A stretch of 64,000 nucleotides of DNA from Fusibacter_A sp965140735 (GCA_965140735.1 OZ223306.1:124001-188000), one strand, 5' to 3'; positions 51,315-60,662 are shown, counted from the stretch's first letter. Notes: generated by a model from the sequence alone, not told the origin. Program-made: numbers and translations.

Positions 51315-52016
51315 ATGACTGAAATGAGAAACCCAATAATTGTTGAATTTCCTTTGAGAGGAGAATGGCTCGCGCCTAATACACCAGGTGCAAGAATTCC
51401 AAGTCATGGCTCAAATCGGTTGGGAACAAGATATGCCTATGACTTTATACAAGTTGATTGGGAAAGAAAAGGACTGCCTGCCTATAGAGTGAGTTTTGCA
51501 CAATATCTTATTTGTGGCGTGCCATTAAACGAATACTATTGCTTTGGGGAAGCGATATACGCACCTTGTGATGGTTTTGTTATTCAAGCAAAGGATGGCT
51601 ATACAGAGCGCACACGGACGAAATTGTGGTCAGACTTTTTGAATGCTTATAAAAATGCTCATTTTTTTGATCTAAGAGAAGATGACATACAATCAGTTGC
51701 TGGTAACTATATTATCATAGCATGTGGTGAAAATACATACGCTGCGTTGGTGCATCTTCAAAAAGGATCAATTCAGGTTTCTGTGGGTCAGCATGTAAGA
51801 AAAGGTGAATTTCTTGGTAAAATAGGTCATTCAGGTAACTCTTTTGCACCCCATTTACATTTTCAACTGATGGATAGCAGTGATATTCTTACTGCAAATG
51901 GATTGCCCTGTGCTTTTGAGCAGTATGAAGTTTTTAAAGAAGGCAAGTGGCAGAAAGTTTTTAATGGCATCCCCAAAGATAAAGATCGAATAAGGTTTGA
52001 CCCAGAAATTTTATGA
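51315..52016 (+). CDS. M23-family metallopeptidase-like protein without signal peptide
   Basis: 233 residues. The LytM fold shows 'RYAYDFIQVDWE' (His/Asp zinc ligand region), 'PCDGFVIQAKDGY', 'AALVHLQKGSIQVSVGQ' and the closing 'HLHFQLMD' zinc histidines. But no signal peptide or membrane anchor is present, which is unusual as M23 enzymes cut peptidoglycan outside the cell. Either it acts inside, leaves by an unknown route, or the first residues are misread; the ribosome site AGGAGC supports the start as given. Co-transcribed with TetR. Confidence 0.82.
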   Translation: MTEMRNPIIVEFPLRGEWLAPNTPGARIPSHGSNRLGTRYAYDFIQVDWERKGLPAYRVSFAQYLICGVPLNEYYCFGEAIYAPCDGFVIQAKDGYTERTRTKLWSDFLNAYKNAHFFDLREDDIQSVAGNYIIIACGENTYAALVHLQKGSIQVSVGQHVRKGEFLGKIGHSGNSFAPHLHFQLMDSSDILTANGLPCAFEQYEVFKEGKWQKVFNGIPKDKDRIRFDPEIL

Positions 52017-52137
52017 AAGTAGAATGATCAGTAGCTGGTATTGTCATCATCATTGCAGCTTATATAGAAGTTATTCAGGACAATTTTTCAAAATTGTTCA
52101 GATCACATAGAAAAATAGATACTAATGAAATGGAATA

Positions 52138-53076
52138 ATGCATATGTCTGAAAAACAAAAACAACAATACGCAGTGGTCTGCGGTAGTTTAAATATGGAC
52201 CTTGTCTGTAGAGGTCCGAGAATTCCAGTAGCAGGAGAGACCATTTTAGGTTACGATTTTACCACAACGATAGGTGGCAAGGGTGGGAATCAAGCTGTGG
52301 CTTTGGCAAAACTGGGTATACCAACACACATGATTGGTTGCGTTGGTGAAGATAACTATGGCAATGAAATTATAGAGGCGTTAAAGCAGAAGTGTGTCAT
52401 AATAGATGAAGTTGAAAGGGTAAAAGGGCATACGGGAACAGCGCATATAATGATTGACGATGAGGGGGAAAATAATATCGTTGTGATCCCTTCTGCAAAT
52501 CTTCAACTTTCTGAGGACATGGTTCTAGCCAATGAAAAGCTTATTAGTGAAGCCAGTATCCTCTTAGCACAGCTTGAAGTAAGCTTGACCAGTATTGAAC
52601 TCTTTTTAAAACTGGGAAGACAGTACGGTGTTGGGACGGTTCTCAACCCAGCACCTGTTCCGCCAGAAGGTTTAAGTGATGACTTGCTTTCTTATGTGGA
52701 TTTATTGACCCCAAATGAAACAGAAATGAAACTTTTAACCGGTATTGAGGTCAAAGACGAATCAAGCTTTAAGGCAGCTGCTGAAGTGCTTCATCAAAAG
52801 GGGATTACAAGTGTCATTTGCACTATGGGTTCAAAAGGTGCTTTTTATAGCGATCGTAAGCATATTTTTTATCAAGAAGCCTATAAAATTAGGGCAATTG
52901 ATACAACTTGTGCAGGCGATAGTTTTACTGGCGCTGTACTCGTAAAACTGATAGAAGGCAGTTCGATTGAAGAATCCTTGAAATTTGCAACAAAGGTATC
53001 TGCAATTACGGTTATGAGAAAAGGCGCTCAGGATTCCATTCCCTCAAGGGAAGAAGCCGAGCAGTTTAAGATTTAG
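52138..53076 (+). CDS. rbsK: Ribokinase (PfkB family)
   Basis: 312 residues. PfkB signatures 'GGKGGNQAVALAKLG' and 'DTTCAGDSFTGA', substrate motif 'NMDLVCR', and anion-hole 'NPAP'. It phosphorylates ribose (or a related sugar) with ATP in the cytosol. No rbs transporter is adjacent, so another PfkB sugar substrate cannot be excluded. The start has no strong ribosome site; ATG 52144 is an alternative. Confidence 0.85.
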   Translation: MHMSEKQKQQYAVVCGSLNMDLVCRGPRIPVAGETILGYDFTTTIGGKGGNQAVALAKLGIPTHMIGCVGEDNYGNEIIEALKQKCVIIDEVERVKGHTGTAHIMIDDEGENNIVVIPSANLQLSEDMVLANEKLISEASILLAQLEVSLTSIELFLKLGRQYGVGTVLNPAPVPPEGLSDDLLSYVDLLTPNETEMKLLTGIEVKDESSFKAAAEVLHQKGITSVICTMGSKGAFYSDRKHIFYQEAYKIRAIDTTCAGDSFTGAVLVKLIEGSSIEESLKFATKVSAITVMRKGAQDSIPSREEAEQFKI

Positions 53077-53110
53077 ATTTCAATTACATTAACCATTCCC
53101 CTAACCATAG

Positions 53111-53160
53111 AGACAGAGCACGATCCTTTTTAGTTTAAGGATCGTGGACTGTCCTTTTTA
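53111..53160 (+). terminator. Terminator of the ribokinase gene
   Basis: GACAG..CACGATCCTT pairs with AAGGATCGTG..CTGTC, then a T-rich stretch. Beyond it, 53161-53340 shows only a TATAAT near 53283. Confidence 0.85.
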
Positions 53161-53353
53161 TGATCTAATTTGAGCCTTTTATAATGTACGGGAGACAACC
53201 CAAAAGGGCATATTGTTTCGTATGAATTTTAACATAGTTATGTTTAGATGTCGATCTACTATTAGTTTTTCCCCTGAAATCTGTTATAATCTATTGATAC
53301 AATATAAACGGAACAAAGCATTTTGACTTTACTTATTTATTTGGAGGAGAAAT

Positions 53354-54247
53354 ATGGAGATCATAAAGGTTCTTGGGAACACCTATTGCATTGATACGGG
53401 GATGACATATATTCCCTTCTACAAGCTTAACGAGCAGGAAATAGTTTTATTAGATTCAGGTTATGGTATCGGTGAACGCGAAGGCATAAATGCCCTCATT
53501 GAGGCCAATGGTTACCGCGTGTACGGGATTATCAACTCTCATGCACACATTGATCATGTGGGGAACAATATGTTTTTTAAGAAAAAGGATCAGGCTATAA
53601 TTGCCATGACGAGACTTGAAGCTGCTTTATGTAGTTCAGAAGAGAGTGTTAAAGCTTATTTTGGCGGACATACATTAAAATCAGTGCGAAACCATTTTGA
53701 AACGATGATTTCTGATACTGATATTTTAATCGATCCTGAAGATGAATGCTTAGAAATGGGAAAGGCAGTTTTTAAAATCATCCCAACACCTGGGCATAGT
53801 CCAGCACATATCAGTATTATTACCCCAGATAATGTGGTATATGTAGGCGATACGCTTATCAGTTATGAGGTTATGCAGGGCGCTAAAATGCCTTACGCCT
53901 TTATTCTAAGCGAAGACTTCTCAAGTAAGAAAAAACTCAGTACACTCGATTGTGAAAGTTATATTGTAGCGCATAAAGGGATTTACACAAATATAGAGAA
54001 TCTTGTGAATGACAATATTAGTTTTTACAAACATAGAGCGCAAAGAGTGCGTGCTGTGGTTGATAAGCCCATGACGCTAGAAGAAATTTTACGTGCTGTT
54101 ATACGTGAATTCAACATTAATGTTAAAAGCATCCATAAGCAACGGATTATTAATCGGATGATGTGTTCTTTTGTGGATTATCTTATAGAAATTGAGCAGC
54201 TTACTGTTGAAATCGAAAATGGGTTTATAAAATATCGCCAGTGTTAG
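53354..54247 (+). CDS. MBL-fold metallo-hydrolase
   Basis: 297 residues. Ligands: 'INSHAHIDHVG' (HXHXDH), 'PTPGHSPAH' (His), 'VYVGDTLI' (Asp), 'YIVAHKGIY' (His). Glyoxalase-II/lactonase-like dinuclear hydrolase, no signal peptide. A C-terminal ~80-residue helical segment (EILRAVIREFNINVKSIHKQ) resembles an all-alpha winged-helix-like tail of MBL regulators. GGAGGAG precedes the start. Confidence 0.9.
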   Translation: MEIIKVLGNTYCIDTGMTYIPFYKLNEQEIVLLDSGYGIGEREGINALIEANGYRVYGIINSHAHIDHVGNNMFFKKKDQAIIAMTRLEAALCSSEESVKAYFGGHTLKSVRNHFETMISDTDILIDPEDECLEMGKAVFKIIPTPGHSPAHISIITPDNVVYVGDTLISYEVMQGAKMPYAFILSEDFSSKKKLSTLDCESYIVAHKGIYTNIENLVNDNISFYKHRAQRVRAVVDKPMTLEEILRAVIREFNINVKSIHKQRIINRMMCSFVDYLIEIEQLTVEIENGFIKYRQC

Positions 54248-54311
54248 TGCAGAAAATGGACTTATTGATTTTTAAAAAAACGTATGTTAATATGAATTAT
54301 GAGGTGAATTT

Positions 54312-54397
54312 GCCGAAGTGGCGGAATGGCAGACGCGTTAGTTTCAGGGACTAGTGAGTGCAAACTCGTACAGGTTCGAGTCCTGCCTTCGGCACCA
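54312..54397 (+). tRNA. tRNA-Leu (anticodon CAG)
   Basis: Acceptor arm GCCGAAG (54312-54318) pairs with CTTCGGC (54387-54393); discriminator A and CCA are encoded. Anticodon stem TTAGT/ACTAG holds the loop TTCAGGG, with CAG at its centre (Leu CUG) and G37. A long variable arm (class II) and the T-arm loop GTTCGAGTC are present. 86 bases, normal for tRNA-Leu. Confidence 0.97.
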
Positions 54398-54407
54398 AAA
54401 ATATGGG

Positions 54408-54463
54408 GCCCAAATGATTCAAAATAGGTAAATCCTATTAATGAATCGTTTGGGCTTGTTTTA
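54408..54463 (+). terminator. Terminator of tRNA-Leu
   Basis: GCCCAAATGATTCA pairs with TGAATCGTTTGGGC, with an inner AATAGG/CCTATT stem, then TTGTTTTAT. Confidence 0.8.
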
Positions 54464-54498
54464 TAGGGATGACAGATGATAAAAGGAGAGATAGTACT

Positions 54499-54900
54499 AT
54501 GAAATTACTTTATGAAAAACCAAAAGCAGAAGATTATGTGAGTTTAAGACTCCGTTCTGGAATGGGAAATAAAGACATAGAAAGAAGTCGAAAAGCGCTA
54601 GAGCATTCTTTGTTTACAGTTTCGCTTTATGATAAAGAACAATTGATTGGTTTTGGAAGAATTGTAGGTGATGAAGGCATCACTTATGTGGTAACGGATA
54701 TTATGGTGGATGAAAACTATCGAAGGAGAGGACTTGCAGATCAAATTATGAAAGAGATCGATCATTATTTTGAGGTCAATACATTTGAAGATAGTTATAT
54801 ATGCTTAATTGCAAATAAACCAGCAGATATACTCTATCACAAGCATCATTTTGAGTATTTACCGTCTAATAAATGTGGCATGTTACGTAATCAAAAATAA
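54499..54900 (+). CDS. GNAT-family N-acetyltransferase
   Basis: 133 residues from ATG 54499 (AGGAG upstream). The acetyl-CoA motif 'VDENYRRRGLADQIMKEID' (R/Q-x-x-G-x-G/A) and beta-strand 'YVVTDIMV' are clear. The acceptor cannot be told. It is preceded by the tRNA terminator and stands alone. Confidence 0.93.
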   Translation: MKLLYEKPKAEDYVSLRLRSGMGNKDIERSRKALEHSLFTVSLYDKEQLIGFGRIVGDEGITYVVTDIMVDENYRRRGLADQIMKEIDHYFEVNTFEDSYICLIANKPADILYHKHHFEYLPSNKCGMLRNQK

Positions 54901-55009
54901 TTACAAAAATGTGGGTGAATTTTATAATTCTTTGTATTCAAATCAAATACCGACATAAATTCTGCATTCACTTAAGTAGAGATCATCTAAAAAGATATGC
55001 TTTAATAAA

Positions 55010-55369
55010 CTAGATTTTTTTTAAATTTTCAACAGTTCTTTCATTGATGACATTGCCTGTGTTTAAGGTGGTCTTTGACTCCACAAGCATTACATGGACT
55101 TCTTCTTCGGCGACGGGCATATGCTCAATTCCTTTTGGGATTACAATGCATTCTCCTTCACCAATTTGCACTTCTTTTTCTTTAAATTTAATAGTGAGCA
55201 ACCCTTTAAGGACGTAAAACATTTCATCTTCATTTTCATGTGTATGCCATATAAACTCACCTTTAAACTTGGCGAGTTTTACATAAGAGTCGTTAACTTC
55301 ACCTATAATTGTAGGGCTCCAATATTCTGTGAAAAGACTCAATTTTTCTGAGATGTTAATTTTTTTCAT
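55010..55369 (-). CDS. Cupin-domain protein
   Basis: 119 residues, one cupin barrel. Motif 1 'WHTHENEDEMFYVLKG' (metal His, His, Glu), motif 2 'VIPKGIEHMPVA' (His). Metal-binding small cupin of unknown reaction, possibly a sugar isomerase-like or ligand-sensing protein. No operon partner; the divergent XRE-cupin gene lies 187 bases away. Confidence 0.88.
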   Translation of the reverse strand: MKKINISEKLSLFTEYWSPTIIGEVNDSYVKLAKFKGEFIWHTHENEDEMFYVLKGLLTIKFKEKEVQIGEGECIVIPKGIEHMPVAEEEVHVMLVESKTTLNTGNVINERTVENLKKI

Positions 55370-55556
55370 TTTATATACCTCCCAATCTTAAAATAGAACA
55401 TTTAATTTGATTTTGTTAATTATAAAGTACGTGATATAGTATAATGTATAAAATTATTATAGTCTATTTTCGTGTTTCGTTATAGTCTTATTTATGATAT
55501 GCATTATGTTAATACAAAAGTGCATAAAAAGTTATTATTATGGATGGGAGGAGACT

Positions 55557-56123
55557 ATGAATCATAATCATCTGGGACTTACTGTTTTAAATTATCGGAA
55601 GAAAAAAGGCATGACTATTCGTGAATTTGCAGACTTTTCAGGTATAAGCACATCACTTATAAGCCAGATTGAGCGTGGGCAGACAAATCCATCACTTAGT
55701 GTATTGGAGCTTATTTCAAAAGCTCTAAATGTCCCCCTTTATACCCTTTTCATCAATGAAATTGATACGGAATCCTTAATTTCTAAAAAGAAAGATCGGA
55801 AAAAAGTGTATAGAGAAAATAGTGATCATATCGTTTATGATGTATTGACACCAGATTTTATGAAAGCGCACATTGAGCTTTTAATGATGGACCTAAATGG
55901 TCATGCTGCCACAACAGAAAGTCACTACACTCATATGGATAAGGAAGAAATAGCTGTGGTTATGAAGGGTACAGTATATGTTGAACTGGAAGGTGTTGAA
56001 TACCTTCTTGAAGAAGGGGATGTCGTTCGTATTCCCCCTAATGTAAAACATAGATTTTTGAACAAAAGCGATCAATCCAACCATATTTTATTTGTTCTTA
56101 CACCAGCGCTCTATACTCTGTAA
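55557..56123 (+). CDS. XRE-cupin transcriptional regulator
   Basis: 188 residues from ATG 55557 (GGGAGGAG upstream). Residues 1-60: HTH 'MTIREFADFSGISTSLISQI' and 'ERGQTNPSLSVLELISKAL'. Residues ~110-185: cupin with 'HYTHMDKEEIAVVMKG' and 'IPPNVKHRF'. Such regulators bind small metabolites (amines, amino acids). It diverges from the small cupin gene, a candidate target. A terminator (TCACATCAT/ATGGTGTGG, T6) follows at 56131-56163. Confidence 0.92.
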   Translation: MNHNHLGLTVLNYRKKKGMTIREFADFSGISTSLISQIERGQTNPSLSVLELISKALNVPLYTLFINEIDTESLISKKKDRKKVYRENSDHIVYDVLTPDFMKAHIELLMMDLNGHAATTESHYTHMDKEEIAVVMKGTVYVELEGVEYLLEEGDVVRIPPNVKHRFLNKSDQSNHILFVLTPALYTL

Positions 56124-56230
56124 AGAAATTATCTCACATCATAAATGGTGTGGGATTTTTTGTTTTCTAATTTCGCCAGTAAAATAGCTGAGGAACTCTT
56201 GACTAAATCCGAGTAATTTGATATGATTTA

Positions 56231-56256
56231 ATTGATAATTGAGAATGGTTATCAAT
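56231..56256 (+). promoter_or_regulatory. Fur/PerR-type box upstream of sodA
   Basis: ATTGATAA-ttgagaatgg-TTATCAAT is a perfect 8-base dyad, and the whole site resembles the Fur box GATAATGATAATCATTATC. It lies about 37 bases before the sodA start. Confidence 0.7.
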
Positions 56257-56292
56257 TACAGAAACTTGTTAAAGAATATCAGGAGGTTTATT

Positions 56293-56895
56293 ATGAAATT
56301 TCAATTACCAAATTTGACATATGCTTATGATGCTTTAGAACCACATTTTGATAAGCAAACGATGGAAATTCACCATACGAAGCATCATGCGGGATATACT
56401 AATAATTTAAATGCAGCTTTAGAAGGCAAGTCTATTGATTTATCTATTGAAGCTATATTAAAGGATTTAAAGGCAATTCCTGAAGATATAAGAGTGGCTG
56501 TTCGAAACAATGGTGGTGGTTTTTACAATCATGCATTATTCTGGACCTTGTTATCGCCAAATGGTGGTGGTGAACCAAAAGGTGATTTGAAAGAGGCTAT
56601 TGTTAAGCAGTTTGATTCTTTTGAGGCTTTTAAAGAGCGTTTTAATACAGCTGCTGGTAAACGATTTGGATCTGGTTGGGCTTGGCTTACAATTCAAAAT
56701 GGAACGTTAAACATTGAGTCTACAGCAAATCAAGATTCACCATTATCTGAAGGTAAAGAGGTTCTCTTAGGATTAGATGTATGGGAACATGCCTATTATC
56801 TTAAGTATCAAAATAAGCGTCCAGATTATATTAAAGCCTTTTGGAATGTTGTAAACTGGGATGAAGTCGAAAAAAGATTTGAACAGTTTAAATAA
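56293..56895 (+). CDS. sodA: Superoxide dismutase (Fe/Mn family)
   Basis: 200 residues from ATG 56293 (AGGAGG upstream; the longer frame lies in the Fur-like box). Metal ligands H27, H80, D162 and H166 are present in 'EIHHTKHHAGY', 'FYNHALFW' and 'LDVWEHAYYL'. 'STANQDSPL' near residue 147 carries the Gln position typical of Mn-type enzymes (Fe-type has Gln elsewhere), so manganese is likelier; cambialism cannot be excluded. Cytosolic. The Fur/PerR-like site fits control by iron or peroxide. Confidence 0.97.
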   Translation: MKFQLPNLTYAYDALEPHFDKQTMEIHHTKHHAGYTNNLNAALEGKSIDLSIEAILKDLKAIPEDIRVAVRNNGGGFYNHALFWTLLSPNGGGEPKGDLKEAIVKQFDSFEAFKERFNTAAGKRFGSGWAWLTIQNGTLNIESTANQDSPLSEGKEVLLGLDVWEHAYYLKYQNKRPDYIKAFWNVVNWDEVEKRFEQFK

Positions 56896-56910
56896 GAAAG
56901 TATTATTTTA

Positions 56911-56967
56911 CCCCCAACGCTCTCAGCTGGTGTAAGGCACACGAGAGTGTTGAGGGTTTTATTTTTT
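56911..56967. terminator. Bidirectional terminator between sodA and AraC
   Basis: CCCCCAACGCTCT pairs with AGAGTGTTGAGGGT, with T-rich flank on the right. Serves the convergent genes. Confidence 0.8.
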
Positions 56968-56996
56968 TGCTACAAAAGTGGAGTAAAATAGTGATA

Positions 56997-58004
56997 TCAT
57001 CTAGATGAATTACCAGAATCGAGCATGAGCTTTCTGTATGCATTTGGTGTAGATCCCACGTGGTGATGAAAGACTTTTCCAAAATAACTGTTGGAAGAAA
57101 AGCCACAAGCTTCACTGATCTGAATAATGCTATCGTTAGAACTTTCTAACAACTGCATAGCTTTTCGAATTCGAAAGTGCGTTAAGTACATAAAAGGAGA
57201 CGTGTGAAGGTAGGTTCTAAAACAGCGTAAACATTCTCTTTTGCTGACGTTTGCGGAATTACCGATATCTTCAACACTTATTTTATCCATATAGTTGTAT
57301 TCGATAAAAGTCATCATCGTTTTGATTCGTTTGTTAATGGGCAGTGAGTAGCCAGCAGCGGGATTCAGTTCGTCTTTATAGGTTTTTATAATATAGAGTA
57401 GGAACTCAGAAAGTAAATTTCGAATACGCATCTCATAACCCATATCATTTTTTAAATAAAGGGTATAAGCATGTTCCAGAGAATCGATTATAGGGTGTTG
57501 AATTGAGTCGGCGTTACTTAAAAAGAGTCCTTGGATACATGGATTGTTAGAAATGGGAAGAATATATTTAGGCTTAAAAATACTGCCAGTAGGACCTTCT
57601 AGGAGTGCACTACCGAACTGTTGTGTATGATAGATGACTTCATCTACCCCTTCTTCAAGATCAACCATATGTAAACAATTAGCGTTGATAAAGATCGCAT
57701 CGCCTTCGTGAAGTCTAATCGTCTGAGTGGGCGTCATGAATCTGCAGGAGCCTTTGACGATTTTGCAAATTTCAAATTCTTCATGCCAATGCCAAGGCAC
57801 GACTTCCATCATAGAGAAGCGAAAGTTTTCCTTCGATTCACCAGGATCACCTTTGAGAAATTGATCTATGTAATGTCTTGCATTCTCTCTATTAGATCTT
57901 TTTTTAAGAACGCCTAGAACAGTGAAGTAAGCTAATTGAGATTCTATACTGTTGAAATATTCCTGCTTTGAACTATTGACTGTGACGTGTGTTTGTAGGA
58001 TCAT
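56997..58004 (-). CDS. AraC-family regulator with cupin sensor
   Basis: 335 residues. N-terminal ~90-200: cupin-like 'VPWHWHEEFEICKIVKGSCR' and 'AIFINANCLHMVD'. C-terminal double HTH: 'DKISVEDIGNSANVSKRECL' and 'SIIQISEACGFSSNSYFGKV'. GAGGAGG precedes the ATG. Divergent from an MFS sugar-type transporter gene, so it is likely a sugar- or glycoside-responsive activator of that gene. Confidence 0.92.
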   Translation of the reverse strand: MILQTHVTVNSSKQEYFNSIESQLAYFTVLGVLKKRSNRENARHYIDQFLKGDPGESKENFRFSMMEVVPWHWHEEFEICKIVKGSCRFMTPTQTIRLHEGDAIFINANCLHMVDLEEGVDEVIYHTQQFGSALLEGPTGSIFKPKYILPISNNPCIQGLFLSNADSIQHPIIDSLEHAYTLYLKNDMGYEMRIRNLLSEFLLYIIKTYKDELNPAAGYSLPINKRIKTMMTFIEYNYMDKISVEDIGNSANVSKRECLRCFRTYLHTSPFMYLTHFRIRKAMQLLESSNDSIIQISEACGFSSNSYFGKVFHHHVGSTPNAYRKLMLDSGNSSR

Positions 58005-58172
58005 AAAAGCCTCCTCAGTTTTAGTAGTGAATGAAGAATAGTGCTTATTGGCGCTATTTTACTATTATTATGGCGTAATCTGTCTTTTTTGTCCATTGTA
58101 ATTGCAGTATTATGACAGTAATCGTATGAAATTAAAATTAAAGTCAGTTAAGATCTGGGGAGGAATATTAAC

Positions 58173-59396
58173 GTGTATAGATTACCCTTTGCAACCTCAA
58201 AATATAGTATTATTCAGGCACTCTATTGGTCGACTTATTGTATGATGTTGAGTTTTTCAGCAGTATATCTTTTAGCAAGACAATACAACAATTCAGAAAT
58301 AGGGGGCGTTTTAGCCCTGATTAACATTTTGGCGTTTTTTTTACAACCTATCATGGCATCCTATATTGATAAAACAAAGAAGATCGGATTGAAACATTTT
58401 ATTGCCTTATTGCTTGTTTTGGTTATTGGACTATCTATACTGATCGCTATAACAGCAGGTTCTAAGTATACGGTCGCCTTGTTTATGATTCTAGCATTTG
58501 GCGTTTTAGCTTCGATACAGCCATTAATCAATTCAATTTGTTTTGAGTATGAAAAAATAGGGATACAGATCAACTTTGGTGTGGCTAGAGGGGCTGGTTC
58601 GGGCGCATATGCGATAACATCAATTATACTTGGACATGTGGTTAAAACATTGGGCGCTGATTGGTTACCCATTTATTATAGTGCCTCTACTCTATTATTG
58701 CTTGCTATGATTTTAAAATTTTCGCCTCAAAAGGAAAAAGTGGTCTCTAGGACAGTTGTGAGCAGTGAACTTTGTATTAAGATAAATGATCAAGTAGAGC
58801 GTAGAGAATCTCTATCCATGAGTTTATTTTTAAAGCGGTACAAACGGTTTATCATTTTTGTCTTGGGGACGGCCTTAGTTTTTGTACCTCATATTTTAAT
58901 CAATTCATTTATGATTCAAATTATACAAAGTATTGGTGGCACCAGTTCAGAGATGGGGACTGCAACATTTTTGGCGGCAAGCACGGAAATTCCAATTATG
59001 TTCGTCTTTAGCCGATTGATGAAGAAAATTAACTGCGGTACTTTGCTTAAAATATCAGCTGTGATTTTTACCATTAAGCATTTGATGACTTATCTTGCAT
59101 CGTCAATTTCTGTTTTTTATATAGCTCAATTACTACAAATTGGTGCATTTGGTTTATATGTACCTGCATCTGTATATTACGTTAATCATATTATAGACAA
59201 AGATGATTTGGTAAAGGGACAGTCGATGGTGACTAACGCTTTGACTCTAGGGAGTATAATGGCAAGTATAGTAGGTGGTATTCTTTTGGATTATGTTGAT
59301 CCCAAAAGTGTTCTACTCTTTGGAGGCATTATGTCAATTATAGGCAGTACATTAATGATTTTAGCTGTGGAACCGCAGGGCAAATATATATGTTGA
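58173..59396 (+). CDS. MFS transporter (LacY/oligosaccharide:H+ symporter-like)
   Basis: 407 residues, 12 membrane helices. GTG start with GGGGAGG upstream. The loop 'SYIDKTKKIGLKHF' after helix 2, and 'FGVARGAGSGAYAITSIILG' in helix 5, match the family of LacY-like (MFS_1_like) symporters. Controlled by divergent AraC by inference. Substrate unknown; sugars or nucleosides are plausible. Confidence 0.87.
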   Translation: MYRLPFATSKYSIIQALYWSTYCMMLSFSAVYLLARQYNNSEIGGVLALINILAFFLQPIMASYIDKTKKIGLKHFIALLLVLVIGLSILIAITAGSKYTVALFMILAFGVLASIQPLINSICFEYEKIGIQINFGVARGAGSGAYAITSIILGHVVKTLGADWLPIYYSASTLLLLAMILKFSPQKEKVVSRTVVSSELCIKINDQVERRESLSMSLFLKRYKRFIIFVLGTALVFVPHILINSFMIQIIQSIGGTSSEMGTATFLAASTEIPIMFVFSRLMKKINCGTLLKISAVIFTIKHLMTYLASSISVFYIAQLLQIGAFGLYVPASVYYVNHIIDKDDLVKGQSMVTNALTLGSIMASIVGGILLDYVDPKSVLLFGGIMSIIGSTLMILAVEPQGKYIC

Positions 59397-59461
59397 CAGC
59401 ACAAAAATAATAAATCATACTTAATTGTGAGTACTAATTTTAAATGAACTTGGAGGACAAA

Positions 59462-60580
59462 ATGGTAGTGACAGAAATTAAGTTGAATAAGAAGATCGGA
59501 TTGATTTTAATACATATGATCTTAATACTCGTTTCAATAACGGGTTGTGGCGTTGTGTCTAAAACTGAAGATCAATCCACCTCAGTTGAAAATCAATCGG
59601 CGTCTCAGTTATCAAAAGGGCATATATACCTTTATGGCGAAATGCACGGCGAAAGTAAGATTCTAGCGAAAGAATTTGAAATTTGGAAGGATTACTACAC
59701 AAATCAAAATATGAGACAGTTATATGTCGAATTACCTTATTATTCAGCAGAATATATGAATTTGTGGATGAAGTCTGATTCAGATGAGATTTTAGATGAA
59801 CTTTATGCAGACTGGGAAGGGAGTGCGATGCACAATACAGACGTCATAGAATTTTACCAAAAAATTAAAGCAGAGTGTCCAGAAACCATTTTTCACGGCA
59901 CTGATGTGGGGCATCAATACAATACCACAGGAAAACGGTTTCTAAAATACTTGGAAGATCATCAGATGGTTGACTCATATGCGTATGAAAAAACAAATGA
60001 AGTCATAGAGCAAGGACGCTATTATTATGCGCATTCGGATGATGTGTATCGTGAAAATAAAATGGTAGAAAATTTTGTGAGTACGTTTGATCAAATGAGC
60101 AGTGAAAATATCATGGGGATATATGGTGCAGCACATACAGGTTTAGAGGCAAAAGATATGACGTTGTCCATTCCCTGTATGGCAAATCAGCTTCATGAAA
60201 AGTATGAAGATCATATAAGCTCAGAAGATTTATCAAGTTATGCAAAAATGACTGAAGCTATTAAAGAGGAAACTTTGAAGGTTGAAGGCGTTTCCTACAA
60301 GGCACTTTATTATGGAGAACAGGATTTAACGGGCTTTAAAGATTTAAATTCTAGAGCATTTTGGCGCTTAGAAGAAGCCTATGAACACTTTAAAGATAGC
60401 CCTAAAACAGGCGATTTTCTGCCCTATGATAATTATCCCATGCAACTGGAAAGTGGACAGGTCTTTGTCATCGAATATAAGAAAACAGATGGGTCTACAA
60501 TTAGAAAATACTACCGTTCTGACGGCAATAAATGGAATGATATGTTGACAACAGAAGAATTTACAATAGGTGATAATTAG
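59462..60580 (+). CDS. Secreted lipoprotein, ChaN/EreA-like (TIKI/erythromycin-esterase fold)
   Basis: 372 residues from ATG 59462 (GGAGG 6 bases upstream; ATG 59444 includes the ribosome site). Signal peptide with lipobox SITGC. 'IYLYGEMHGESKILAKEFEI' and later 'IMGIYGAAHTGLEA' provide the two metal or catalytic His/Glu elements of the EreA/ChaN/Tiki superfamily. The C-terminal 110 residues are an additional domain. It is anchored outside; the reaction is unknown. Confidence 0.8.
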   Translation: MVVTEIKLNKKIGLILIHMILILVSITGCGVVSKTEDQSTSVENQSASQLSKGHIYLYGEMHGESKILAKEFEIWKDYYTNQNMRQLYVELPYYSAEYMNLWMKSDSDEILDELYADWEGSAMHNTDVIEFYQKIKAECPETIFHGTDVGHQYNTTGKRFLKYLEDHQMVDSYAYEKTNEVIEQGRYYYAHSDDVYRENKMVENFVSTFDQMSSENIMGIYGAAHTGLEAKDMTLSIPCMANQLHEKYEDHISSEDLSSYAKMTEAIKEETLKVEGVSYKALYYGEQDLTGFKDLNSRAFWRLEEAYEHFKDSPKTGDFLPYDNYPMQLESGQVFVIEYKKTDGSTIRKYYRSDGNKWNDMLTTEEFTIGDN

Positions 60581-60621
60581 TGTGTTTGAATCATAAAATC
60601 AAAAAATGCATGCAACGCATC

Positions 60622-60662
60622 AGCACGAAACGATCTCTATAAGTTTTGTGCTTTATTTTTTT
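60622..60662 (+). terminator. Terminator of the ChaN-like gene
   Basis: AGCACGAAAC pairs with GTTTTGTGCT (G-U included), followed by T-rich sequence. Confidence 0.75.

Noticed and set aside
56239..56292. Upstream extension of sodA
   Set aside because: The longer frame begins inside the Fur-like box; ATG 56293 has AGGAGG and begins the usual SOD sequence.
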